Positions 1 through 9,515 are shown, numbered from the stretch's first letter. The stretch: DNA of 64,000 nucleotides from CBDHDJ01 sp965261645 (GCA_965261645.1 CBDHDJ010000004.1:1426001-1490000), one strand, 5' to 3'. Notes: generated by a model not told the origin, from the letters alone. Numbers and translations are program-made.

Positions 1-354
1 CGCCTCGCGGTGGGTGTGGTTGTCGCGCTGATCCTCACCGCCTGGGTGGTCGCCCGCGCCGGTGAGGAGGACTTCGTCGCCGGATTCGACGATCTTCCCC
101 TCATGCCCGGTTTCGCAGAGGACCCGGGTCTCGGCGTCGTGTTCGACAAGCCGGAAGGGCGCATTGTCGAGGCCTTCGCCCGTGGCCGTCGGTCGGAGGC
201 CGAAGCCGCCGCTTTCTATCGCGAGACCCTGCCGGAACTCGGCTGGAGCGCGGGCGAAGGACACAGCTATACCCGCGAGGACGAGGTGCTCACGCTGGAG
301 TTCGAAACCACGGGCGGCTGGCTCACCATTCACTTTTCCATCTCGCCGCGTTAA
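1..354 (+). CDS. hypothetical membrane-anchored protein, start cut by window edge
   Basis: The frame is open from the first base and stops at 352-354. The earliest visible start is a GTG at 10, but the real start probably lies to the left. The product begins with a hydrophobic stretch (GVVVALILTAWVVA) that would act as a membrane anchor or uncleaved signal, followed by about 90 soluble residues with no catalytic motif I recognise. It lies just upstream of an enoyl-CoA hydratase and rpsT, on the same strand. I cannot assign a function. Confidence 0.65.
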   Translation, partial: RLAVGVVVALILTAWVVARAGEEDFVAGFDDLPLMPGFAEDPGLGVVFDKPEGRIVEAFARGRRSEAEAAAFYRETLPELGWSAGEGHSYTREDEVLTLEFETTGGWLTIHFSISPR

Positions 355-393
355 CGGGCGGCCCGCGGCCGCCGCAGCAGGAGACTTGAGGTC

Positions 394-1170
394 ATGGCGT
401 ACGAAAATATCCTCGTCGAGGCGCGGGCGGCGGTCGGGCTCATCACGCTGAACCGTCCCGAGGCCCTGAATGCCTTGAATTCGCCCCTGATGCGGGAGCT
501 CAGCCGGGCGCTCGACGGCTTCGAGGCCGACGAGGCGGTCGGCGCCATCGTCCTCACCGGAAGCGAAAAGGCCTTCGCGGCCGGCGCCGACATCAAAGAA
601 ATGGAGCCCAAGAGCTTCATGGACGTGTACCGGGAGGACTTCGTCACCGCCGAATGGGAGCGCCTCACCCGCTGCCGCAAGCCGGTGATCGCCGCGGTGG
701 CCGGATTCGCGCTCGGCGGGGGGTGTGAGCTCGCGATGATGTGCGATTTCATCCTCGCAGCGGAGACGGCGAGGTTCGGCCAGCCCGAGATCACGCTCGG
801 CATCATTCCCGGCGCCGGGGGGACCCAGCGGCTCACCCGCCTCGTCGGTAAATCCAAGGCCATGGAGATGTGCCTCACCGGCCGCATGATGGACGCAGAG
901 GAGGCGGAACGGGCGGGCCTCGTCAGCCGGATCGTTCCGGCGGCCGAGCTGCTGGACGAGGCGGTCAGGGTGGCGAGCGCCATCGCCGATCTCTCCCGGC
1001 CCTCGGTCATGATGGCCAAGGAGGCGGTCAACCGGGCCTACGAAACGACCTTGGCGGAGGGGATTCGATTCGAACGCCGGCTGTTTCACGCGACTTTCGC
1101 GAGCGAGGATCAAAAGGAGGGGATGCGCGCCTTCGTCGAAAAGCGAAAGCCCGCCTTCACTCACCGCTGA
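394..1170 (+). CDS. enoyl-CoA hydratase (crotonase family)
   Basis: This 258-residue protein is a full-length crotonase that would hydrate trans-2-enoyl-CoA in beta-oxidation in the cytoplasm. The oxyanion-hole segment A-A-G-A-D lies at residues 62-66 and the second one, GGGCE, at 108-112. The two glutamates that act as acid/base in mitochondrial enoyl-CoA hydratase are both present: E112 in GGGCE and E132 in FGQPEITLGIIPGAGGTQRL. The start ATG at 394 follows a GGAGACTTGAGGTC leader with a plausible ribosome site. Its position just before rpsT and dnaA is common in alphaproteobacteria. The exact chain-length preference cannot be read from the sequence. Confidence 0.93.
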   Translation: MAYENILVEARAAVGLITLNRPEALNALNSPLMRELSRALDGFEADEAVGAIVLTGSEKAFAAGADIKEMEPKSFMDVYREDFVTAEWERLTRCRKPVIAAVAGFALGGGCELAMMCDFILAAETARFGQPEITLGIIPGAGGTQRLTRLVGKSKAMEMCLTGRMMDAEEAERAGLVSRIVPAAELLDEAVRVASAIADLSRPSVMMAKEAVNRAYETTLAEGIRFERRLFHATFASEDQKEGMRAFVEKRKPAFTHR

Positions 1171-1279
1171 GGTGCCGGTGGGGCTGATTCATTTGCCGGT
1201 TGACGGCGCGGGGCCTGGCAGCTATATCGCCGGGGCTCTCGGAGCATGCTCGGCTTTGGCCCCCATTGGTTAGACGACC

Positions 1280-1546
1280 ATGGCGCAACACAAATCAGCG
1301 CAGAAACGCATTCGCCGCACGGCGCGCCGCACCGAGGTCAACCGCGCACGGTTGAGCCGGTGCCGCACCTCGATCAAGAAGGTGGAGAGCGCGCTCGAGA
1401 GCGACAACAAAGAAGCGGCGTTGGCGGCGTTCAAGCAGATGGAGCCGGAGCTCATGCGCGGAGTCAACAAGGGCCTCTTCAAACGGAACACGGCCAGCCG
1501 CAAAATCTCCCGCCTGTCGGCCCGCATTAAGGCCCTGTCGACCTGA
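1280..1546 (+). CDS. rpsT: 30S ribosomal protein S20
   Basis: The 88-residue, very basic protein starts MAQHKSAQKRIRRTARRTEV and ends with an arginine/lysine-rich helix, as in S20, which binds 16S rRNA early in assembly of the small subunit. Length and the K/R-rich helical pattern fit the family. It is monocistronic here: 109 bases separate it from the enoyl-CoA hydratase, and a strong hairpin terminator follows 33 bases after the stop. Confidence 0.97.
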   Translation: MAQHKSAQKRIRRTARRTEVNRARLSRCRTSIKKVESALESDNKEAALAAFKQMEPELMRGVNKGLFKRNTASRKISRLSARIKALST

Positions 1547-1578
1547 CCGGCGAAGGGCCCCTCGAGGCCCTCGGTCGG

Positions 1579-1600
1579 ACGCGCCGCGAGGCGCGTTTTT
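1579..1600 (+). terminator. rho-independent terminator of rpsT
   Basis: A seven-base-pair GC stem (ACGCGCC at 1579-1585 pairing with GGCGCGT at 1590-1596) with a GCGA tetraloop is followed directly by five T residues (1596-1600). It is placed just after the rpsT stop, as expected for its terminator. Confidence 0.8.
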
Positions 1601-2014
1601 CATTTTCACTGAGGCAGCCAGATGTGGTGGTGGGGTGTGCGCCATCCACAAACGCACCCATTTTCTTTGAGCGTTCTCTTTTCAGTCCCGTTGCATCGGA
1701 TCATCTGTCGCATTATTCTGCTTGGCGAGGGGCAGAACGACCTTCAGCAAGTCATTTGCTAGTAAAAAACTGTTAAGTTAGTTTGGACGGCGGCCTATAC
1801 GGCGGCCGTGGCAGGGGAGTTTGCTGGAATGTAGGTAATAAGTTAGTAGTCCTCGGCGACTCAGCGGTTATTTTCTCCAAATAACAAATAAAAAGCCGGC
1901 TCACGGGCCGGTATCCAGGTAGCAGGGGGGCGAGCGAATGAGTCGCCATTCGAACGACGCGGCGATTACGAGCGCCTGTATTACCGCAATACTTTCCAGT
2001 GGACCCGGGCGCCG
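1601..2014. other. AT-rich intergenic region before rhodanese/dnaA
   Basis: This 414-base gap is clearly richer in A+T than its surroundings, especially 1740-1895. It holds a perfect 7-bp inverted repeat GTTATTT / AAATAAC (1867-1873 and 1879-1885), and then CCGGC / GCCGG (1896-1900 and 1907-1911). The second hairpin has an A-rich left flank and would work as a terminator if read on the minus strand. One weak DnaA-box-like match, CCATCCACA, sits near 1642. I see no cluster of good DnaA boxes, so an origin is not demonstrated. The promoter of the rhodanese-dnaA pair is probably here. Confidence 0.4.
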
Positions 2015-2431
2015 ATGAGCTACGCGGGCGACATCCCTCCGCAAGAGGCTTGGCGAGTGTTGAGCGAGGACCGGGGCGCCCGGCTCGTCGACGTGCGCAC
2101 CGATGCCGAGTGGACCTATGTCGGGGAGCCCGACCTGTCGAGCCTCGGCAAGGCGGTGCTCCATCTGTCGTGGCAGCTCTTTCCCGCCATGGGGGTGAAC
2201 CCCCATTTTGTCGCAGCAGTGCAAGAGCAATGTCCCGACAAGGACCAGACATTGATCTTCTTGTGCCGCTCGGGCGCCCGGTCCCAGGCGGCGGCCATCG
2301 CGATGACCGAGCTCGGCTATAAGCGGTGCTACAATTTGGCCAGCGGTTTCGAGGGGGATCTCGACGATACCGGGCGACGGGGCCGGCAGAACGGCTGGAA
2401 AGTGGACAATCTACCTTGGGTGCAGGGGTGA
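2015..2431 (+). CDS. rhodanese-like domain protein
   Basis: A single rhodanese domain of 138 residues. The active-site loop CRSGARS puts the persulfide-forming cysteine at C84, and the upstream R-L-V-D-V-R-T (residues 23-29) is the usual CH2-type entry motif. Such proteins move sulfane sulfur from thiosulfate or persulfides to acceptors; the real substrate is unknown. The gene ends three bases before the dnaA start, so the two are almost certainly co-transcribed. The cysteine loop is intact, in contrast with the damaged rhodanese gene at the right end of the window. Confidence 0.88.
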   Translation: MSYAGDIPPQEAWRVLSEDRGARLVDVRTDAEWTYVGEPDLSSLGKAVLHLSWQLFPAMGVNPHFVAAVQEQCPDKDQTLIFLCRSGARSQAAAIAMTELGYKRCYNLASGFEGDLDDTGRRGRQNGWKVDNLPWVQG

Positions 2432-2434
2432 ATC

Positions 2435-3826
2435 ATGAACGACGGGACCGCCATTAGCAGCGAGATCCGCCAACAATGGGACCGCATCCGTGATCGGCTG
2501 AAGGATGAATTCGGCGCTGCGACGTTCAACAGCTGGCTCAAGCCGCTGGCGCTTGGAGGCGTGCGCGAGGGCCAGATCACGATGGTCGCGCCCAATCGCT
2601 TTTTTCGGGACTGGGTGGTGTCCCATTATGCGCCGAGGCTCCACGATCTCTGGAGCGGCGAGAGCAACGGGCGCTATTCGGTCGATATCTCGGTTCGTCC
2701 ATCGGAGTCTGGCGGGCCGGGTGGCCCGCCCACAGCCGACACAGTCGCCGCCGAGGCGGTCGTGGCAGACGCCCCTGTGCGCGATGACGTCATCGCCGAT
2801 CTGGGCGCGCCGCTCGATCCCCGCTTCACGTTCGAGAACTTCATTACCGGCAAACCCAACGAGCTCGCTTACGCCGCGGCACGCCGGGTCGCGGAATCAC
2901 CGACCATGCCATTCAACCCCTTCTACCTTTACGGCGGCGTTGGGCTCGGCAAGACCCATCTCATGCACGCGATTGCCTGGTATATCCGCGCAGGCGATCC
3001 ACATCGCAAGGTGGTTTATCTGTCGGCGGAAAAGTTCATGTATCAGTTCATCCGCTCGCTGCGCTTTAAGACCGTGATGGCGTTCAAGCAGCAGTTCCGT
3101 TCCGTCGATGTGTTGATGATCGATGATGTGCAGTTCATCAGCGGCAAGGACTCAACCCAGGAGGAGTTCTTCCACACGTTCAACGCACTCGTCGACCAGA
3201 GCCGCCAGATCGTGATCTCCGGCGATCGTTCGCCCTCCGACCTCGAGCGCATGGAGGAGCGCATGCGCTCGCGCCTCGGCTGGGGGCTGGTCGCCGATAT
3301 TCATGCCACGGACTACGAGCTTCGCTTCGGCATCCTGCAATCGAAGGCGGAGCAGGCCGGGGCCAAGGACGTTCCGTCCGGGGTGTTTGAATTTCTCGCC
3401 CACCGCATCACCTCGAACGTGCGCGAGCTCGAAGGCGCGCTCAACCGGGTCCTGGCCTATTCCAACCTCGTCGGCCGGCCTATCACCCTCGAGACGACCC
3501 AGGAGGTGCTGCACGACCTGCTCCGTGCCAACGACCGGCGCATCACCATCGAGGACATCCAAAAACGCGTCGCCGAACATTACAAACTGCGGGTCGCCGA
3601 TATGCACTCGCCGCGCCGCGCGCGGGCCGTGGCGCGGCCGCGCCAGGTCGCGATGTATCTCGCCAAGCAGCTGACGACGCGATCACTGCCCGAAATCGGC
3701 CGCAAATTCGGTGGGCGCGACCACACGACCGTCATGCATGCGGTCCGCAGGATCGAGGAATTGCGCCAGACCGAAAGCGGCGTGGCCGAGGACGTCGACC
3801 TCCTGAAACGCATGATCGAGGGCTGA
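2435..3826 (+). CDS. dnaA: chromosomal replication initiator DnaA
   Basis: DnaA binds origin DnaA boxes and opens the duplex for helicase loading. All four domains are visible in this 463-residue protein: an N-terminal oligomerisation/DnaB-contact domain (QQWDRIRDRL...), a short variable linker, an AAA+ core with Walker A GGVGLGKTHL at about 167-176 and Walker B LMIDDVQF at about 227, and the C-terminal DNA-binding domain with the DnaA signature GGRDHTTVMHAVRRIEEL near 426. The start ATG is three bases after the rhodanese stop. It is followed by dnaN, recF and gyrB in the standard order. Confidence 0.98.
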   Translation: MNDGTAISSEIRQQWDRIRDRLKDEFGAATFNSWLKPLALGGVREGQITMVAPNRFFRDWVVSHYAPRLHDLWSGESNGRYSVDISVRPSESGGPGGPPTADTVAAEAVVADAPVRDDVIADLGAPLDPRFTFENFITGKPNELAYAAARRVAESPTMPFNPFYLYGGVGLGKTHLMHAIAWYIRAGDPHRKVVYLSAEKFMYQFIRSLRFKTVMAFKQQFRSVDVLMIDDVQFISGKDSTQEEFFHTFNALVDQSRQIVISGDRSPSDLERMEERMRSRLGWGLVADIHATDYELRFGILQSKAEQAGAKDVPSGVFEFLAHRITSNVRELEGALNRVLAYSNLVGRPITLETTQEVLHDLLRANDRRITIEDIQKRVAEHYKLRVADMHSPRRARAVARPRQVAMYLAKQLTTRSLPEIGRKFGGRDHTTVMHAVRRIEELRQTESGVAEDVDLLKRMIEG

Positions 3827-4176
3827 AACGCCCACGGTCAGGGCCCCCGCACGGGCGGCCTCACAGGTTCGTCCGGGTGCGCCGCAAGCGCACTTTCGCA
3901 CGGGTTCGGCGCGCTCATACGAGATATCCGCCAGGCCGCCCCGCGTGCCTTCCTGTGGCTCTCGCTATACCCTTGATCGACAACGCTTTATCGCGGCCCT
4001 AGGGAGTCGGGAACAGGCGATGATTCGGCTGAATTTCCGTGCTCTTTCAAGGCTTTCTGCTATACTTGGGAGCGCACAATTTCGCCCCGAATCGGCACCC
4101 GATCTAGGGGCGGGACGTGGCTTGTAAACCCGCACCGGCCGGCCCTAATCAACCGGTTGTCAAGTCTGCCAAAGAG
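3827..4176 (+). promoter_or_regulatory. dnaA-dnaN intergenic region, candidate dnaN promoter
   Basis: The 350-base gap contains no convincing gene. A TATACT hexamer at 4061-4066 could be a -10 box for dnaN, 111 bases before the chosen dnaN start, but no good -35 lies at the right distance. I see no perfect DnaA boxes. An open frame with a GTG at 4117 runs into dnaN but its extra 20 residues do not look like a clamp N-terminus. Confidence 0.3.
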
Positions 4177-5295
4177 ATGAAACTCACCGTTGAACGTGCC
4201 GCCCTTTTAGCCTCGCTCGGGCATGTCCAGAGCGTCGTCGAGCGGCGCAACACGATCCCCATCCTGTCCAACGTGCAGCTCGCCACGGAGGACAGCCAGC
4301 TCAGCTTGACCGCCACGGATTTGGACCTCGCCGTGGTGACGACCCTCGCCGCCGAGGTGGGCCAGGGCGGCGCCACGACGACGCCAGCGCATACCCTTTA
4401 CGATATCGTCCGCAAGTTACCCGATGGCGCCCAGGTTGAGCTCAGCCACGGCGAGCACGAAGGCCAACTCGCGCTCAAGGCGGGGCGTTCAGAGTTTTTC
4501 CTGCCTTGCCTGCCGAAGGAGGACTTTCCCGTCGTCGCCGAGGACGAGTTGCCGGTGACGTTCAGCATCGACGCCGCCGCGCTGCGCCGGCTGATCGAAA
4601 AGAGCCGATTCGCGATTTCGACCGAGGAGGCGCGCTACTATCTCAACGGCATCTTCGTCCATGCCGTGGAAGAGAGCGGCGTGGCGCTGCTGCGCGCGGT
4701 TGCGACCGACGGACACCGGCTCTCGCGGGTGGATACCCCGCTGCCGGACGGCGCAGCGGACATGCCGGGCGTGATCGTGCCGCGCAAGGCGGTGACCGAG
4801 ATCGCGAAGCTCATCGAACACAGCGACGGCGCCGTGGAGATCGCGCTTTCGGACACCAAGATCCGGTTTGTCCTCAGCGAAACCGTGCTGACGACCAAGC
4901 TCATCGACGGCACCTTTCCGGACTACGGCCGCGTCATTCCGGCCGAGAACGACAAGACGATGGAGGTCGACGGCAAGAGCTTAACGGACGCGGTCGACCG
5001 GGTCTCGACCATATCCACGGAGAAATCGCGTGCCGTGAAGCTCGCGCTCGAGCCTGCCAAGCTCGTGCTGTCCTCCACCAGCAGCGACAACGCCAGCGCG
5101 AGCGAGGAATTGAGCGTTGCCTACGACGGCGAACCCATGGAGATCGGGTTCAATTCACGTTACCTGCTCGATGTCACGTCGCAAATCGAAGGCAATTCCG
5201 TGCGCCTGAACTTGGCGGATTCGGTCTCGCCGACGATCATCGAGGACACCGGCGATGCCTCTGTGCTTTACGTCCTGATGCCGATGCGCGTGTGA
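4177..5295 (+). CDS. dnaN: DNA polymerase III sliding clamp (beta subunit)
   Basis: The 372-residue product is a complete beta clamp, which forms a dimeric ring around DNA and tethers the replicative polymerase. The chosen start gives MKLTVERAALL, the canonical clamp N-terminus, preceded by AAAGAG; a GTG 60 bases upstream in frame would add an unconserved extension. The sequence ends in the usual VLYVLMPMRV, which forms part of the protein-binding pocket. It is followed after seven bases by recF on the same strand. Confidence 0.97.
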   Translation: MKLTVERAALLASLGHVQSVVERRNTIPILSNVQLATEDSQLSLTATDLDLAVVTTLAAEVGQGGATTTPAHTLYDIVRKLPDGAQVELSHGEHEGQLALKAGRSEFFLPCLPKEDFPVVAEDELPVTFSIDAAALRRLIEKSRFAISTEEARYYLNGIFVHAVEESGVALLRAVATDGHRLSRVDTPLPDGAADMPGVIVPRKAVTEIAKLIEHSDGAVEIALSDTKIRFVLSETVLTTKLIDGTFPDYGRVIPAENDKTMEVDGKSLTDAVDRVSTISTEKSRAVKLALEPAKLVLSSTSSDNASASEELSVAYDGEPMEIGFNSRYLLDVTSQIEGNSVRLNLADSVSPTIIEDTGDASVLYVLMPMRV

Positions 5296-5302
5296 GATAG
5301 GA

Positions 5303-6544
5303 TTGGTTCCTTCGTCACAGGCGATCGCGGATAAGGTCGGGGAGCCGCCAGAGGTGGCGAGCCCGGCCGTCAGTCGGATCACGCTCACGGACTTTCGTTC
5401 GTTTCGCGAGGTGCGGCTCGAGGCCGACCATTGCCCTATCGTGTTGACCGGGCCCAACGGCGCCGGCAAGACCAACCTTCTTGAAGCGCTGTCGTTTCTC
5501 GCACCGGGGCGCGGGCTCAGGGGAGCGCGCCTGAAGGACGTCACCCGGCGCGGCACCGACGGCCCTTGGGGTGTGGCGGCGCGGGTGATCACACCGGGAG
5601 GCCCGGTCGAAATTGGCACCGGGCTGGCCAGCGGAATTTCAAATGAGGAGGCTGCTTTCAGCCCGGGCGCATCCGTCGGGGACTCGAACATCGAGCGACG
5701 CATCGTCAAGATCGACGGCGCTGTTACGAAGAGCCACGCCGCGCTCGCATCGGTTCTGACCGTCGATTGGTTGACGCCACGCATGGATAGTCTGTTCGCG
5801 GGAGGCGCGGCAGGGCGCCGGCGCTTCCTCGACCGGCTGGTCTACGGCCTCGATGCGGAGCATGCCCGGCGCGTCTCCGCCTACGAACGCGCGCTCCGCG
5901 AGCGCGCGCGGCTGCTCGATAGCTCGGCCGGTGAGGCCGCGTGGCTCAATGCCCTCGAGGAGACGTTGTCCGAGCAGGGCGTCGCCATCGCAGCGGCGCG
6001 GCGCGAGGCGACGACAAGGCTCGGACAGGCTCTGGACTCGGCGGCCGGGCCGTTTCCCCGTGCGAGCGTGCGCATCGCCGGCGCACTCGAGGACTGGCTC
6101 GATGAGCTGCCGGCGGTGGAGGTCGAGGCCCGTTTGCGCGCCGCGTTCCACGAGGCGCGCCGGCACGTTGCCCGAACGGGAGCCACCTCGCTCGGGCCCC
6201 ATCGCAGCGACCTCGGCGTCTGGCATGGAGATCACGGCACCCCGGCTGGGGAATGTTCGACGGGCGAGCAAAAGGCCCTGCTGATCGCGCTGGTGCTTGC
6301 CGGCGCCCGCGTGCAGGCCAGCCTGAAAGGCACCACACCGGTCCTGCTGCTCGATGAAGTGGCGGCTCACCTCGATCGTGAGCGCCGCGAGGCGCTCTAT
6401 GACGCGATTTGCGAGCTTGGTGTTCAGGCCTGGCTCACGGGAACCGACCGCGCCTGGTTTGCGCCGCTCGACGGCCGTGCCCAGTTCTGCGAGGTGGGTC
6501 AGGGGCGGATTGGCCGCCCGGAGAGCCGGGTGCGAGTGACATGA
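5303..6544 (+). CDS. recF: DNA replication and repair protein RecF
   Basis: RecF is an SMC-like ATPase that loads RecA at single-strand gaps. Visible motifs are Walker A GPNGAGKTNLLEAL (about residue 50), the ABC-type signature STGEQKALLIALVLAGA (about 318) and Walker B VLLLDEVAAHLD (about 349). The first in-frame start is TTG at 5303; a GTG at 5354 (preceded by GGGGAGCCGCCAGAG) would remove 17 unconserved residues and may be the true start. The stop overlaps the gyrB start in an ATGA at 6541-6544, so translation is probably coupled. Confidence 0.95.
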   Translation: MVPSSQAIADKVGEPPEVASPAVSRITLTDFRSFREVRLEADHCPIVLTGPNGAGKTNLLEALSFLAPGRGLRGARLKDVTRRGTDGPWGVAARVITPGGPVEIGTGLASGISNEEAAFSPGASVGDSNIERRIVKIDGAVTKSHAALASVLTVDWLTPRMDSLFAGGAAGRRRFLDRLVYGLDAEHARRVSAYERALRERARLLDSSAGEAAWLNALEETLSEQGVAIAAARREATTRLGQALDSAAGPFPRASVRIAGALEDWLDELPAVEVEARLRAAFHEARRHVARTGATSLGPHRSDLGVWHGDHGTPAGECSTGEQKALLIALVLAGARVQASLKGTTPVLLLDEVAAHLDRERREALYDAICELGVQAWLTGTDRAWFAPLDGRAQFCEVGQGRIGRPESRVRVT

Positions 6545-8976
6545 CCGATCAGGTCCCAAGCCCGTCTGACAACGAATACGGCGCCGAAGCCATCAAGGTG
6601 CTGCGCGGGCTTGACGCCGTGCGCAAGCGCCCAGGCATGTATATCGGTGATACCGATGACGGCTCGGGCCTCCACCACATGGTCGAGGAGGTGGTCGACA
6701 ACGCCATCGACGAAGTGTTGGCCGGGTTCTGCGATCGGATCGAGGTGACGCTCACCGCCGACGGTTCCGTCACCGTGCACGACAACGGCCGCGGCATTCC
6801 AACCGACATCCACGAGGAGGAAGGGGTCTCGGCAGCCCAGGTCATCATGACCCACCTCCATGCCGGCGGGAAGTTCGATAGCAAATCCTACCGCGTATCG
6901 GGCGGCCTGCACGGCGTCGGGGTCTCGGTGGTAAACGCACTCTCGGAATGGCTCTCGATGCGCATCTGGCGGGACGGTAAGGAGCATTTCATGCGATTCG
7001 CCGGGGGCGAACCCGAAGCGCCGCTGGCCGAAGTCGGCGACACCGATGGCGTCACCGGAACGGAAATCGCTTTTGTACCCTCGACCAAGACCTTCTCCGG
7101 GATCGAGTTCGATTACGCGATCCTCGAGCACCGCCTGCGCGAGCTCGCGTTTCTCAATCCCGGGGTGCACATTTCGCTGACCGATGCGCGCGGCATCGAG
7201 GAGAAGCACGCCGAGTTTTACTATGAAGGCGGGCTCGGCGCCTTTGTCAGCTATCTCGACCGCAACAAGGAGGCGCTCCATGCCCCGCCGGTCACGATCT
7301 CCGGCGACCGGGAAGGCGTCCTCGTCGATGTTGCGCTGCAATGGAACGACAGCTATCACGAGAACATGCTGTGCTACACCAACACCATTCCCCAGCGTGA
7401 CGGCGGCACCCACTTGGCCGGCTTTCGCGCGGCGCTGACGCGCACCATCAACGCCTATGCGAGCGAACCCGGCGCCGCCAAGAAGCACAAGCTCGTGATC
7501 ACCGGCGATGATGTGCGCGAGGGACTGACCGCTGTTCTTGCGCTGAAGTTGCAGGATCCCAAATTCTCGGCCCAGACCAAGGACAAGCTCGTGTCCTCCG
7601 AGGTGCGCCCGGCGGTGGAAAGCGTGATCGGCGAGCATCTGGGCGCGTGGTTCGAGGAGCATCCGAACGAGGCGCGCATCATCTTCGCCAAGGTCGTCGA
7701 GGCGGCGGCCGCCCGCGAGGCGGCACGCAAGGCGCGTGAGCTGACGCGGCGCAAGGGGGTGCTCGATATCTCCAATTTGCCGGGCAAACTGGCGGACTGT
7801 CAGGAACGCGATCCGGCCAAGTGCGAGCTCTTCATCGTGGAGGGGGATTCGGCCGGCGGCTCGGCGAAGCAGGGCCGCAACCGCCGCTTTCAGGCCGTGT
7901 TGCCGCTCAGGGGCAAGATTCTCAACGTCGAGCGGGCGCGGCTCGACAAGATCCTGTCATCGACCGAGATCGGCACCCTGATCACCGCGCTCGGCGCGGG
8001 CGTCGGTCGCGATGATTTCGACATCGCCAAGATCCGCTATCACCGCATCATCATCATGACGGACGCCGACGTCGACGGTGCCCATATCCGCACGCTCCTG
8101 CTTACATTTTTCTTCCGCCAGATGCCCGAGATCATCGAACAGGGCTATCTTTATGTTGCGCAGCCGCCGCTCTTCAAGGTGAAACGCGCGAGCTCGGAAG
8201 TGTACCTCAAGGACGAGAACGGGCTCGACGGCTACCTGATCGACACCGGTCTCGAGGATGCTGTCCTGGTCCTCGGCGACAAGGCGGAATCGGAGCGGGC
8301 GGGCGAAGACCTCCGCTCCCTGCTCAACAACGCGCGGCGCGTCCGCCAGATCCTGCAGTCCATCGCGCGGCGCTACAATCAGGCAGTTGTCGAGCAGGCG
8401 GCGATCCTCGGGGCGCTCAATCCGGACATCCTGGGTGATGTGGACCGGGCCTGGGAGGTGGCCAGTTTTCTGGCTCGCCGCCTGGATGGTCTGGCGCCCG
8501 AGGAGGAGCGCGGTTGGTCGGGCGAGCCGACGGGGGATGGCGGGCTCAAGCTGATCCGCGAGCTGCGCGGCGTGAAGGAGGTCCACGTCATAGACGGCCA
8601 ACTGATCCGCAGCGCCGAGGCGCGCCGCCTCGACGACATGGCGGCCGAGCTGCAGGCGGTGTACGAGCGCCCGGCGACGCTCCGGCGCAAGGACGCCACA
8701 TTCAAGATTCACGCACCCACCCAGCTCTTGGAAACCGTCCTCACGCTCGCCCAGAAGGGCTTGACCCTGCAACGCTACAAGGGTCTCGGCGAGATGAATC
8801 CGGATCAGCTATGGGAGACCACTCTCGATCCCACGGCCCGCTCGCTGCTGCAGGTCAAGGTGAGCCAGGCCGACGAGGCGGACGAGATGTTCGAAACGCT
8901 GATGGGTGACGTGGTCGAGCCGCGGCGCGCCTTCATTCAGGACAACGCCCTCCAGGTGGTCAATCTCGACGTCTAG
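6541..8976 (+). CDS. gyrB: DNA gyrase subunit B
   Basis: GyrB supplies the ATPase for negative supercoiling. The 811-residue protein has the GHKL ATP-binding motifs VVDNAIDEVLAGF and DNGRGIP in the N-terminal 90 residues, the TOPRIM motif EGDSAGGSAKQGRN at about 434, the metal-binding DADVDGAHIRTLLLTFFFR, and the C-terminal QRYKGLGEMNPDQLW. The ATG at 6541 overlaps the recF stop. It is the last gene of the plus-strand replication cluster. Confidence 0.98.
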   Translation: MTDQVPSPSDNEYGAEAIKVLRGLDAVRKRPGMYIGDTDDGSGLHHMVEEVVDNAIDEVLAGFCDRIEVTLTADGSVTVHDNGRGIPTDIHEEEGVSAAQVIMTHLHAGGKFDSKSYRVSGGLHGVGVSVVNALSEWLSMRIWRDGKEHFMRFAGGEPEAPLAEVGDTDGVTGTEIAFVPSTKTFSGIEFDYAILEHRLRELAFLNPGVHISLTDARGIEEKHAEFYYEGGLGAFVSYLDRNKEALHAPPVTISGDREGVLVDVALQWNDSYHENMLCYTNTIPQRDGGTHLAGFRAALTRTINAYASEPGAAKKHKLVITGDDVREGLTAVLALKLQDPKFSAQTKDKLVSSEVRPAVESVIGEHLGAWFEEHPNEARIIFAKVVEAAAAREAARKARELTRRKGVLDISNLPGKLADCQERDPAKCELFIVEGDSAGGSAKQGRNRRFQAVLPLRGKILNVERARLDKILSSTEIGTLITALGAGVGRDDFDIAKIRYHRIIIMTDADVDGAHIRTLLLTFFFRQMPEIIEQGYLYVAQPPLFKVKRASSEVYLKDENGLDGYLIDTGLEDAVLVLGDKAESERAGEDLRSLLNNARRVRQILQSIARRYNQAVVEQAAILGALNPDILGDVDRAWEVASFLARRLDGLAPEEERGWSGEPTGDGGLKLIRELRGVKEVHVIDGQLIRSAEARRLDDMAAELQAVYERPATLRRKDATFKIHAPTQLLETVLTLAQKGLTLQRYKGLGEMNPDQLWETTLDPTARSLLQVKVSQADEADEMFETLMGDVVEPRRAFIQDNALQVVNLDV

Positions 8977-9008
8977 ACCGCGCTCGGTGCGGGCTCAAGC
9001 GCACCCTT

Positions 9009-9515
9009 TCAACCTGTGCTCGTCCGCCCCCGCCCCCGCCCGCACGGTTGCGCCTGCTGGGGCTCGGCCGGGGCTTCGATATCGATCCAGTCCGCCACAT
9101 GGGAGAGCGGATCGCCGACATCGTCCTCGGGAAGCGCGCGACCCCGCACCGACATGCCGGCGAGGTGGACGCTGTCGCGATCGCCCGATACCAGCGGATG
9201 CCACCAATAGAGATCGCGCCCTTCGCCAACCAGGCGGTAGGCGCAGGTGGTGGGCAACCAGCCCAGCTCGAGCACCTTGGCCGGGGTGAGGCGGACGCAA
9301 TCGTGCACCCGCTTGGCGCGGTTCTTGTAGTCGGAGCAGCGGCAGGTTTCGAGATCGAGCAGCCGGCAGGCCACATCGGTGTACGTGACTTCGCCGGTGT
9401 CCTCATCCTCCGCCTTGATCAGGCAGCATTTGGCGCAGCCGTCGCACAGCGATTCCCACTCCTCAGTGGAGAGCTCGTGGAGGGATTTCTGCTTCCAGAA
9501 CGGGATGTCGTCCAC
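9009..9515 (-). CDS. YcgN family cysteine-cluster protein
   Basis: The 168-residue protein belongs to the YcgN/UPF0260 family. Its defining feature is the set of conserved cysteines: LCDGCAKCCL, VACRLLDLETCRC, HDCVRL and TTCAYRL, which are expected to bind a metal or iron-sulfur centre. The function of the family is not established. It lies convergent to gyrB and upstream (on the minus strand) of nothing obvious; the small membrane protein at 9557-9811 precedes it on the same strand, 41 bases away, so they may share a transcript. Confidence 0.9.
   Translation of the reverse strand: MDDIPFWKQKSLHELSTEEWESLCDGCAKCCLIKAEDEDTGEVTYTDVACRLLDLETCRCSDYKNRAKRVHDCVRLTPAKVLELGWLPTTCAYRLVGEGRDLYWWHPLVSGDRDSVHLAGMSVRGRALPEDDVGDPLSHVADWIDIEAPAEPQQAQPCGRGRGRTSTG

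Noticed and set aside
1601..2014. Chromosome origin with DnaA boxes
   Set aside because: Only one weak nine-base match was found and no cluster; origins of alphaproteobacteria are often not next to dnaA.
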